Positions 45,260-56,664 of a DNA stretch of 64,000 bases are shown here, piece after piece (within the stretch, counting starts at the first letter, position 1; every line of letters starts with the position of its first letter). The position numbers and the translations under genes were made by a program. Source of the DNA: Spisula solida (lineage: Eukaryota; Mollusca; Bivalvia; Venerida; Mactridae); the NCBI GenBank assembly GCA_947247005.1, contig OX365950.1, positions 12,598,720 to 12,662,719 on the forward strand. The letters are read 5' to 3'. Below the pieces are notes generated by a model that worked only from the letters and a program-made list of their open reading frames with translations, ran no database searches and had not been told where the DNA came from.

Positions 45260-47780
45260 TTTTTATGTTTCGCAGCAGAGGTGTGGGACTTGTTATAAAT
45301 GGTATTTTCATGTTTCGCATATTATGCTTCTTGTTATAACCTATATATGATTGTGCTATACAAATTTAACTGTGATATTATTATTGTCTCTATTATTTAT
45401 TTTTATCTTAATAATAAATATAATATGATTATTATTCATTTGATTCTCAAAGTGAATTATTAGGTAGCCATATATATGTCAATGATTTACAAGGAAATCC
45501 ATGTTGAATTGTTCGTTTGTTTTTAACTTTTATACCTACCGTACAATTTTAGCTCTACTGTTCTCCGAACAAGGATAGCTATACTTCTCACCCAGGCACC
45601 GGTTTCAAACCTTGTATAACCTCACATGGTTAAGTTTTATGTATTTTAAGTGATTATGACAATCTCATTGTAATCAACTCAAGTAGACACGCTTCCCTGT
45701 CTTCAACACTACCATTCTCACCAAAGAAAATAAATTGAGCACAAATTGAATGCATCTTTAATAGCCCTTGGACTGAAGAATTTCTTTTCTTGCCTAGTGT
45801 TTTGGGCTATGATCTCAGTAACTTTATAGAATACTTCACTGCAACATGAACTCGACTCATCGGACCAAGTTAGATAAATCTTGCAATGACTAAATGAAAG
45901 AAGGCCGTCGGCCGAAATATTAAACATGTGGAATCTACTCATGAGTTTATACATATTTCCCTATGGAAAACAAACAAAGCTACTAAATGATAGGTTTTGC
46001 TCTTTGTGCTCATTTATGCGTTTTTTGTGTGCCAGTAATGTATGAATTGTATTGAAGTCACATTAGTCTGGGTTACCTGTTACAATATTGTTCTAATGAA
46101 GTTGGATTGCTCTAGCTGTTATGTGTAAAACAATGGAATGATTTTAGTCACATAGTCGAGCATGTGCTTGTTATGTGTTGTTTCATGTACACCTGTGATA
46201 TTTAAATTACATTGATTCGGTAAAAACGATAATTATAAAAAGGATGATTATAAATATATATATTCTGCATATTAGGTTGACATGATTTTGGTTGTATTAA
46301 AAAGTCTCATTTTTATATATCGGTATTTGTTTACTTCTCTTCCTCATCTATTGTTATCATTTTCACTATGTCTGTTGTCAAAATGGCTGTGTTCGCACTC
46401 TTTGTATTTTTGTAAAAGTTTTATATTGGTATCTGCTCATTTTATACTTAAAGTTTTGTAGATGTAATTGTTCCTTCTCTGTATGTTTTACAGATAATGT
46501 GTGCCGTTATTAAATTTGATATTCAGTTTTTGTCTATTATATACTACTCAAACTTTGATAAGGGTCAACAAATCATTTAAGATGCTTTAAAAGTAAATAA
46601 CACTTTAAAATGTGATGCCTAAGTGCTGATAAGCCCAACGTCGATCAATATTTCAGCTACATTAACGTATCCGTGTTAACTATTTTTTTTTAAATGTTGT
46701 CCATATTTTAGCAAGTCATATGCAATAATATATCCGTTGACAGTTCAATCTTTCAAGTTTTGTAGAAAACTTAAAAGAGTGAACGGTCAACAGATATAAT
46801 TGTGATCCCTTTTAGGGATATTTTACAACTAGACATATTCACAAAGTTTCTAAAGAAATTTTCTTGGATGAAAAACTTCTCACATAAAAAAATCTCAATT
46901 TTATCGTAGACAATTTTAACTGATTTCATAGCGCAACACTTAGACAAAATTCCATCTTGGACAAAAACTAAGATATTTTCATAAAAACTTTCGAAAATTT
47001 ATTCAATATACATGTACTAGTGAATATAGGCCCAGGTCTTGCAAAATATGAGGATGAAAAGTGAGACAAATCATTTACATTTTATTCACGTCACAGCCAA
47101 AGGGGTCCGGCTCAGTGTGTTGTCAATAAATAGCACCTGCAGTTGAAATAAAACATGTCAGAAGGTCCCAGGACAAGATTTAGTCCAACGCATAGTACTA
47201 ATACACAAAGTGTTGGACTAAATCTTGTGGTTACAGCTGGTTGACTTCTGAGTTACCTGATCGAAAAACTACATCTTTGTGTCAATGTATGCCAAATGCA
47301 TCACATGAATTGTTCGAAATTTAGCAGTAGATTTAATGATATTTTAATATTTGCTCCACCTTTTCTTCATCGGTTATGCTTAGCTAATGTAAGATGGACT
47401 GGAATATTGGTATATTGACACTTATCAAAGTTTAAGTTGTATACTGTATGTCCTATATGTTAGTAAGGTAATTTTTAAATGTAGTACATAGTACAATTAT
47501 ATAGGTGTTCATGTAATATATTGTTAATCATTTTGTACATGTCCATGAATCATTTCTGCATAATAATTCTACCTCATATGTACGTCATTATTATCATATC
47601 TATCCTTGTAATGCTGTGACCTGTTACTTATGTTTGGTATGCTCAAAATAATGACTATTTATTTCATGCTTTTCAGTGGTTCAGGGCGGTATAATGGTAA
47701 ATTCTTATCCGCTACCCTGGTGATCTACAGTTGTCCGACTAGCGTCACCTCTGATTTTAAAGTGATTCAATTTTTAAAGA
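45260..47780. other. Intergenic, no gene recognised
   Basis: AT-rich intergenic sequence. A minus-strand open frame at 45718-45954 (phrase SADGLLSF, and GGCCGTCGGCCGAAATATT on the + strand) may be retroelement debris, but I could not place it in a family. Confidence 0.4.
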
Positions 47781-47789
47781 TATCTCTTC

Positions 47790-48535
47790 TAATCAAGGGA
47801 GGTAATTAACTAAGTTCCACATAACTGATCAAGGGAGGTAATCCACTAATGTCAACATTACTGATCAAGTGAGGTTATCTTATGGACTATCTCTATTTAT
47901 CAAGGAAGATAATCCACTAATGTCAACATTACGGATCAAGGGAGGTTATCTTATGGACTATCTCTATTTATCAAGAAAGATATCCACTAATGTCAATATT
48001 ACGGATCAAGGGAGGTTATCTTATGGACTATCTCTATTTATCAAGGGAGTTAATACACTAATGTCAACATTACGGATCAAGGGAGGTTATCTTATGGACT
48101 ATCTCTATTTATCAAGGGAGATAATACACTAATGTCAACATTACGGATCAAGGGAGGTTATCTTATGGACTATCTCTATTTATCAAGTGAGGTAATCTAC
48201 TCATTCCAACATTACGGATCAAGGGAGGTTATCTAATAGATTATCTCTTCTAATCAAGGGAGGTAATCCACTGGTGCCATCTCCTAATCAAGGGAGGTAA
48301 TCTATTGGACCACCTCTACTAATCAAGGGAGGTTATCCTCTGGTGCCATCTCTACTAATCAAGGGGAGGTTATCCACTGGTGCCATCTCTACTAATCAGG
48401 GGAGGTTATCCACTGGTGTCACCTCTACTCATCAAGGGAGGTTATCCACTGGTGTCACCTCTACTCATCAAGGGAGGTTATCCACTGGTGCCATCTCTAC
48501 TAATCAAGGGAGGTAATCTTTTAGTATAATCACCT
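47790..48535. repeat. Tandem array of ATCAAGGGAGGTTATC units
   Basis: Left part: ~60-bp units (TTACGGATCAAGGGAGGTTA, TCTTATGGACTATCTCTATT). Right part: ~35-38-bp units (CTACTAATCAAGGGAGGTTA, TCCACTGGTGCCATCT). A two-level array sharing the core CAAGGGAGGT(T/A)AT. Confidence 0.9.
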
Positions 48536-49056
48536 CTTCCACTCGAGAGGGATATATAGCACAGAGAATTTGACATGATCCTTACCTTTATGCATGAATA
48601 TATATTACAAGGTTCTTGCATTGAATATATAAATTTCTGCAAGCAAATCGTGCAACATCGGTCCTTTAGATTTGTGTTGAATTTATACCTCGAGCATCTT
48701 CGGGATATTTTCCGCTTTTGAAAACATACACGGGATTTTAAAGACAATATACCAGCTGTTAAATTATGCTAATAGAAGTTTGAGAGTTGTGTCAAATTCT
48801 CTGGAATATACACATCTATTAATTAATGAGTTAACTGTACTGTTGAATAATTACATATCATATGCCTTTTTGTAGTATTTTGTGTAAATAGAATACTCAG
48901 TATTCGCTGTTTTACTGTATTTTATATATTGCTCTAAATCCGTCCATATGAAAACTAAATTTACATATCATACATAACATGATTTACAAATGTTTATGTT
49001 GTGATTTTGCTTATTTAATATTTCAAAATGAAAGTGTTTATCAGTTGCCCTTTCAG

Positions 49057-49297
49057 GTTAGTCAAAACATTCTGTACGGTACAATAACGATATTCTCATT
49101 CCTCAGCATATTCTTCACCCCAAGTCTGATTGACTTAACTAACCACAGATGTATGTGGGTGAATCTAAACGAAAACACAAGAAGAATTGGTACCAGTTAA
49201 ATGACTGTTACTTATAGTAGATTTCATGTTGCTATAGTTTTCATCATTTTAACAAGTTTCATTCTCACAGCTTTCCTATTTGAATCAGTTGTGATAG
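49057..49297 (+). pseudogene. Possible P5B-type ATPase (ATP13A-like) C-terminal fragment
   Basis: Between an acceptor-like TGCCCTTTCAG and a GTAAGG donor lies coding-like sequence: VSQNILYGTITIFSFLSIFF, a polar loop, an in-frame TAA at 49198-49200, then RFHVAIVFIILTSFILTAFL with FESVVIG. The last part resembles the final helix of ATP13A2/3 (a hydrophobic run ending A-F-x-x-E-S-V) and the first resembles the preceding helix. The in-frame stop and lack of other exons nearby suggest a relic. Similarity is judged by eye only. Confidence 0.3.
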
Positions 49298-49880
49298 GTA
49301 AGGGTCAAGCTATCGATAGTTGTATTATTGAGACACACTGTATTGTGTTTTGGTGTATGTTAAATTTCATAAAATATTTAAATATTAAATGCTAGCAACA
49401 TGTTTCTCTGTGTTGTTTTTGTTGGAAGTTAGATGAAAGAAAAAAAACCTTTTTCCAGTTACCGGTATATACTGCTTACCATATCTCAGTATGGGTATTA
49501 ACCTAGAAATGTTGCAGGGCCCCATCTCGGTCATACGAGAATTGAATGCCTGTCAAGTCTAAAGATCCATGTCTTTGATTCAAATGTTTGACTCAACCGG
49601 CATCCAATTCTGTGACACAACCGGCATCCAATTCTGTTGACACAACCGGCATTCAATTCTGTGAGAGAGACGGGATCTTGTGAACGTAAGACATATAGCA
49701 AGTTAGAGACATATTCCCTACATACAACTCACTCTACAACTAACTCTGTATTCCATTGAAAAATGTTGCTCAAGAGAGGGGTATTTGATCATGACAATGG
49801 AGCCTATGCGTGCTGGACGCTCGACTTTCTTGTACTTGATAGTAACCTGGCTCATCTGCGAGTCAAAATTCTAAGAATAA

Positions 49881-50935
49881 CAAGGGCAGATAACTCATAA
49901 ATATAGGTCACAGAGTGACCAGGCTTGTATGTATGAACTCTCCTTAGTGATGGTGAATAACTATGTAGAATTTCAAGTGGATACGTTTGATAGTCTTTGA
50001 GTAAGTGACATTTTTGTGTAACAATTCAAAGTCAGAAAAGGGGAATAACTGTCATAAAGTACTGGATAGATTTGTTTTCTCTGGTCAGTAGATGTAGTTA
50101 ATCACATTCCACAAGTGTATTGACTTTCAAGAAATTCAGTTTATGTGTAAAATGTGCAACTTTTTCTATGTATTATAAGTCCAAACAAGGGCAGATAACT
50201 CCATAAATATAGGTCACATGGTTACCAGCCTTGTATGTATGAACTTTCTTAGTGATGGTGAATAACTATGTAGAATTTCAAGTGGATACGTTTGATAGTC
50301 TTTGAGTAAGTGACATTTTTGTGTAACAATTCAAAGTCAGAAAACGGGAATAACTGTCATAAAGTACTGGATAGATTTGTTTTCTCTGGTCAGTAGATGT
50401 AGTTAATCACATTCCATAAGTGTATTGACTTTCAAGAAATTCAGTTTATGTGTAAAATGTGCAACTTTTTCTATGTGCTAAGTCCAAACAAGGGCAGATA
50501 ACTCCATAAATATAGGTCACATGGTTACCAGCCTTATATGTATGAACTTTCTTAGTGATGGTGAATAACTATGTAGAATTTCAACTGAATGCCGTAGATA
50601 GTCTTAGAGTAATTGACATTTTTGTGTAAAGATTCAAAGTCAGAAAAGGGGAATAACTCTCACAAAATGCTAGATAGATTTGTTTCCTCTTGTCAGTAGA
50701 TGTAAGTCATCACATTCCACAAGTGTATTGACTTTGAAGTTGAAAGCTAAGTGTTTGAGAAAATTCAGTTTATTTGAAAATGTGCCGCTATTTCTATTAC
50801 TATTAGTCCAAACAAGGGCAGATAACTCCATAAATATAGGTCAAAGAGTTATCAGTCTTGTCATCCCCTTGTGATGGTGAATAACTATGTTGAATTTCCA
50901 ATTGATACCTTTGATAGCCCTTGAGAAACTAACTG
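49881..50935. repeat. ~305-bp tandem repeat, 3.5 copies
   Basis: Copies begin at CAAGGGCAGATAACTCCATA near 49881, 50186, 50489 and 50813. Each contains TTAGTGATGGTGAATAACTA and GGATAGATTTGTTTTCTCTG. Copies 1-2 are almost identical; later ones are more diverged. Intergenic. Confidence 0.92.
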
Positions 50936-51171
50936 ACAATAAACTTAACCAAGCACACACAGACGCACACGATCCCGTCACAACAATAGCTCTACTTTTT
51001 TTCTTCGAAAAAGTCTAGCTAAAAATTACAGCCATGTAGAGATATCACTTTCTGTAGCAAGTTGGTGTCGCCAATTACTGCGAGACAAGAAGCAATGGTT
51101 GCTGATACATGCTTGTTGGAATATATCCTCATTGGTCAATTCCATAGAACAGTGGTTGATTGCTATACATT

Positions 51172-52200
51172 TACAGGGTGTCCAAAAAGAAAGTATACAG
51201 ATTCAGTGTATATTTTTCAAATCTCTTCATTCTGCTATCGTAAAGAAAATTTTCACATGTGTAGACAAAAAATGTAAGTTTTTTCTGTGACCTGTTTAAG
51301 ATTATAACTTGGATAATTTTTAGAAAAGTGCTAATTTACTGAAATCACCTCATTTTGCCCCCGACGTCTAATTAGTAATTTATGACGTTCTCAAAATGTC
51401 CACCCTTACGTTTCCCTTCTTGCACATCTTTTAAACTATTGATAACATTTGCACATGTGTCTTAACTGACCTTCTTACCTTCTCTTTTGATGTTTCTTGT
51501 GAGCATAGATGTGTCTATTGGCTTTGTGCTGTACACTAACGATTTAACATAGCCTGACAAGAAGAAGTCGCAATGATTTAGATCCAGGCTGTAGGCCGTC
51601 ATGTCACACCACAGTGGTATTTCCTGGAAAATACTTTGGATCCAACTGTTTCAAGGAATTCATCCAACCCTTATGTAAAATATGTGGCCCTGGCACAACT
51701 TGCATGAACTATGCATTATTCAAAACAATAAATAATCTGCGGTGTTTAGGAATGAGCTGGTTTAACAAAGACAAGTAACGGGTTGATTCTATTTCTTTTT
51801 ATTGTGCTATCTGAATCGCTAGACTGAGTGTAGAATCTAAAGCGAACAGACACATCTATGCTGCTGAGGAACATCAACAGAGAAGGTTAGATTAGGTAAG
51901 ACACTTGTGCAAATGTAATTGATAGTTTCAAAGAACGAGTGCAAGAAGGGAAATGTCTGAAGGTGACATGCATTGTGAAAACGTCGTTAATTACTACAAA
52001 ATGACGTCACGGACAAAATAAGGTAATTTTAGAAAATGTACATTTTACTAAACATTATTCGGGTTATAATCTGAAAATTGGTCACAGAAAAAACTTGCAT
52101 CTTTTGTCTATATGTGTGCAAATTTTCGTTGCGATAGCAGAATGTATGGATTTGATACATAGACACTGAAACTGTATACTTTCTTTTTGGACACCTTGTA
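51172..52200. mobile_element. 1-kb fold-back element, arms about 390 bp
   Basis: Left end TACAGGGTGTCCAAAAAGAA, right end TTCTTTTTGGACACCTTGTA. The inverted similarity does not stop at the ends: CATTCTGCTATCG, AGTTTTTTCTGTGACC, CCCTTCTTGCAC and CATAGATGTGTCT all recur in reverse complement, so nearly the whole element is a palindrome with a ~250-bp centre. End style and TA edges suggest Tc1/mariner origin. Confidence 0.85.
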
Positions 52201-53265
52201 TGTTCAGGCTGGATTTTGAAGCCAACTACCATTACCATAGTTCAACTAGATATCGTGAAAACCTTCAGTGGTTATAGTATGGTCGAACCAACACTAATTC
52301 ACTTTTATTCTTGTTTAATTTGTGCCATCTTAAAAATATTCGAACACATTCATGGGTTGTGGTGCCTGGAGTAACCAGACATGCTGAGATAATCAAACCC
52401 AGCCTTATAAGTGTCGGGAACTGTTCAAGAAGAGTAAGTAATTTAGTGCAGATCAGACAAAGAACCTGAAACAATGTGTGCCCTGATACTTGTACAGCTC
52501 TACAACTTCATTATCCTGATGATGAGTGATCAACCATCCAAATTGGGGCTAAAAAACAACAAACCAAATAAATGCTTTAAATCATCTTTTCTTTGTTTGT
52601 ATATAAAATATACACTATGTTACATATAAATAACTGACTTATACTACAAATATACATTGTTAGCTTAAAATATAATGCATGCATTCAGTTACTGGGTATA
52701 TCCAGTAACATACAATGCATGTAGCTGTTATGTATTTACAAGTTCCATCTACTTTGAAATAATCAATTTGATCCAGAAAACAAATAAAATATTCATTCAA
52801 AAGTTGCTAAGGAATAGAGAATTGTTTACCTAGAAACAATGTGGAGACTGCTATGGACGAACAGTGTTTGTTGCTAAGAAACATTCTGGAGGTTGCTAAG
52901 GAACAGGCCTTAAAATAAACAGACAAATTTTCGAAAGTCAATACAGTAAAATATATATACACACCGGAAGACTAGAAAATCCTACAAAATTAAACAGAAA
53001 ATATCAATATCAACTTAGTGTGGAGGTTGCCAAAAAACAGGAAAGAAGTTGCTTAGAAAGTTTGGAACATTGTGGAGGCTTATTACTTTTAAATTAAGCA
53101 TACATAGCAAATCTCGCAAAAGGTATTTTATTGACTAAGCAAGTACCAACCTACAAAATAAATAACTAGCATTCACAAAACACAGATCTATTATACACTC
53201 GTAGTTTATATAAGGTGAGATGTATCTAGGAGCTAACATTATGAAGTCAAATATTACTACTAGTC
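52201..53265. other. Intergenic, nothing recognised
   Basis: AT-rich. It has three loosely repeated ~70-bp pieces with GGAGGTTGCTAAGGAACAG near 52800-53090. No gene was found. Confidence 0.4.
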
Positions 53266-53460
53266 TGTATATCTACAAACTGAGCTAGCCAGGCGCCTCA
53301 AATATTACTACTAGTCAGTAGATCTACCTACTGAGCTAGCCAGGCGCCTCAAATATTACTACTAGTCAGTAGATCTACCTACTGAGCTAGCCAGGCACCT
53401 CAAATATTACTACTAGTCAGTAGATCTACCTACTGAGCTAGCCGGGCGCCTTAAATATTA
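53266..53460. repeat. 57-bp tandem repeat of a tRNA-like head, 3.5 copies
   Basis: The unit contains TACCTACTGAGCTAGCCAGG then CGCCTCAAATATTACTACTA. Its reverse complement has CTGGCTAGCTCAGTAGGTAG, which resembles a tRNA box A, so the array may be multiplied SINE promoter fragments. Confidence 0.85.
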
Positions 53461-55860
53461 TTACTAAGGCTACCATTGTTTCTAAGGTGTACAATAAATG
53501 ATTGATGTACAACAAATACAGGATTGATTTTATGATTTTGTAACGGATGGCCATACATGTACATAGAATAGATATAGTCACACAGCTCTGGGTGGTCTGC
53601 CGTCCACCCTGAAGGAAAGCAGAATCCATTTTGAGTAGGGCAATGTCTATAGGTATAAAGTGTTGAGCCCAACAGATAGTTTTTACTGCTGATTCCTACT
53701 GTATGAGAACACTAGAGATGCTGGAGAACTTGTCTTAGGATGAGATTGGATTGGACAACTTGCTACAAAGGTATGACACATGTTAATCAATGGAGGACAT
53801 CCTGTATGAAAGTTTGTGAACTTGTCTTAGGAAGAAATTGGATTAGACCACTTGTCAAGAAGGTATAATACATGCTATTAATGGTGCAGGTATACGTGAA
53901 GCGACTACACTAAGTATCGTTGACAATATCTATTTGAATACATATTTGATAAGAGAATTATGAAAACTGGACGGATATTAGTTTATCAGCTACCTATGAA
54001 GTGATGAATGAATGGAAATGCTTGTAATGATAAATGCACAGTAAATGTCACCAGAATGTACATATAGCAAATTTATATTCGAATAATCATTGATTTTGTC
54101 AGCCATGATTAATTGATTTTACAAGTGTAGGGTGTCTATAACATCCATGTAGTATTCTCAATAATTTGCTGGTGAAATTACGACTTACATGGGTGTGAGG
54201 TTACAACAAAATAAGGACACACTTCTTACTGTCTTTCTTGCAACAAAATAAAAACTTGAATGCTCAAAAAATGTAAATGGTAAAACATGAACAGTATTAA
54301 ATAAATAGAGGAGATTAGTGAAACTTAGATCTAGAATAAGAGATTCTCACCATGTGTACACATAACAAGTTAACATATGTATTATATCAATTTCAAGGAC
54401 AATAACTCTTTAAAGTGAAAATTGATCAGACCATAAAATGCTGCTGATATGCACAACTGAATATGGAACTAATGGTTGCTGCGAAATAGCACAGATAAAA
54501 TTTGTCTACAGACAGATGGACCAAAACAAAAGCATTACTCTAATACAGGATTAAAATAAAAACCATAAAATCTAACAAGGGTCATAACTTTGCTGACATT
54601 GTGACTCGGCCAAATCTTTTGGAGATTCATGAGACAAAAACAGGCTGATGCTCAGTATGGCAAATATTGTATTGAATATCAGCAATTATCATCCAACAAA
54701 ACTATACAAGATGAGAGAGCTACATTAACAACAGGACCCGATCTCCAAAAGCATCCAAGTAGAAATCTCAACTCAAATTGAGATTTGGCTCAAATCAGAG
54801 TCTGAATTTAAGTTAAAAAGATGAAGTTCAAGGTCTTGAAAATTGTCTTGAAATTTTACTGTAATATAGTGTTTCTGTTTTGGGATGCCATTTTACAGTC
54901 CAGCTTCATATGGAAATTCACACAAAGACACATGGCAATATTTAAGATGAGATTTAGCTCAGATTGAGATGCTTTAGGAGATTGGGACCAGGACACACTG
55001 ACATGACATGACAAATGAATATCTCAATGACTAGAGGGTGAAATTATGCTTCATGGGGTTCATGTAATATACATACATTCAGACACTTACTTGAAGGGAA
55101 ATGTTCAAGTTGGGAAAAAAATTAACGTAGTTAACACCTACATTGATAAATGAATGCTACTAGTTATAACCAGTAAATAAATGATAAGACATGATAAAGT
55201 TGGAAAATAATTACCACTGTTAATGCCTATATTGATAAGTTAATGCTACTATTTATGAAATTTAGTTTTGAGAGTAAAAATGAGAAATGTAATAACAGAA
55301 CAACATGATAACAACATAATACAGATGACTGAGATGAGACATGAAAACCATGGCTACTCTAAGCTTAAACTAGTAAATTTATATAATATGTGTTACTTCC
55401 ATTTACATAGTAACAATTACCTATCTAAAAGTCTAACTCTGAGTCATGCCGCCATGTTCCTGTATGGCTTGACACCAATATATAGGAAATAGAAGGGTTT
55501 TTGAATAAAAAACGTTTGTCTCACACAAAGGACAATAACTCTGACACTATTCATCCCCCTAAAATTCTTGACAAAATGCCTAAACTAGACTTGGTACCAA
55601 CTATTCATGTGAAGGTTCATTGAAATCCGACCAGTGGTTAAGGAGAAGAAGTGTGGACAAACTTTGTTACAACCATCCAGACAGACTTCTGGCACAAAAT
55701 CAATATGTTTCCCCCTACTAAATGCAGGAGACATAACATCGATAAATATATAGCAGTAAGATCAGTGAGGTGAGTGAGAGTTAACAAGTGATGAGAAATT
55801 CAAATAAAGCAATAATATACAATATACCCTAGTATAACAACAAATCAATCATTTGCAGAA
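53461..55860. other. Intergenic / possible C2CD3 3' flank
   Basis: No coding block was recognised. The stretch 55500-55735 is the dispersed repeat shared (inverted) with 18675-18850. Other short ORFs have no coding features. Confidence 0.4.
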
Positions 55861-55874
55861 TTTCAAATGAAAAC

Positions 55875-56172
55875 AAGACTGCGTTCAATAAACGCTTATG
55901 CCCCCTGTGGAAGCCTTGTCCATAAATAAGTCTAAGTCCAAAATTAGGTCAAGGTGAAGGTCAAAATGGGGTTAGGTGGTACTGGTGTGTGGAGAGTGTT
56001 CATACACAACATCCATGCAAGTATGAAAGCTTTGTAGCAAGCCATAATGATGCTAGAAGAAACGGTCAATTTGGGTTAACCAGGACGGACGGACGGACGA
56101 ATGGACGGACGAACAGACGGACAGGTGAATCACTATATGCCTCCCGATCTATCGATACGGGGGCATAAAAAT
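55875..56172. repeat. Dispersed element with TTATGCCCCC / GGGGGCATAA ends
   Basis: Left CGCTTATGCCCCCTGTGG, right ATACGGGGGCATAAAA, interior with AGGTCAAGGTGAAGGTCAAA and a GGACGGACGGACG run. Same family style as 2205 and 2915. Confidence 0.7.
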
Positions 56173-56502
56173 TAAGTCAAAATTTAGCACTAAAAGTTAA
56201 ATGATCTTAGATAAAAGATACGTCATATCAAAATTCGGCACAAACTATCTTAACTTGACTTCAGTAAAGATTCAGTTGCACATTTTTTTAACCTAATAAT
56301 ATCTAATATGCAACAATCCATAACAAAACAAAATGATTCTATATGCTATACAAGCGCTTGGCACATAAACATAAAATATGACATTTTACACAATTGGTTA
56401 CCATAGCAACTACAAAAATATCACAACAAACTTCTCCTTTCATAAACTCATCATACTTTACAGAACAATATAAGATATCTACAGAAATTGGCACTAAAAA
56501 TG
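56173..56502 (-). other. C2CD3 3' UTR (start)
   Basis: Immediately follows the C2CD3 stop on the minus strand. I did not find a convincing poly(A) signal close to the stop. Confidence 0.35.
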
Positions 56503-56664
56503 CTATGAGAATTTTGAGGAGAATATTTTTGCAATTCTTTTCGTTTCTTCTGCAGTAGGTAGGCGAGACTTGGAGTTGAGTTGAGCAAATTTATCTTTCA
56601 CGTTTAGACGAGAGACCATATCTGACGCAGCAGCCGCCTTCTCTGACACTTGGGCTGGGTCAGT
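56503..56664 (-). CDS. C2CD3: C2CD3 exon 9, C-terminus and stop
   Basis: Acceptor TTGATGTTTCAG, phase 0, 53 codons and TAG. It encodes TDPAQVSEKAAAASDMVSRL then NVKDKFAQLNSKSRLP and AEETKRIAKIFSSKFS. The ending E-x-x-R-I-x-x-I-F is conserved in C2CD3 proteins as I know them. Confidence 0.88.
   Translation of the reverse strand, partial: TDPAQVSEKAAAASDMVSRLNVKDKFAQLNSKSRLPTAEETKRIAKIFSSKFS

Noticed and set aside
45718..45954. 78-codon minus-strand ORF (SADGLLSFSHCK...)
   Set aside because: Might be retroelement debris, but I cannot name a family from it; not called as a gene.
47869..48132. 87-codon ORF with repeated RIKGGYLMDYLYLS
   Set aside because: Product of the 60-bp tandem repeat at 47.8-48.2 kb.
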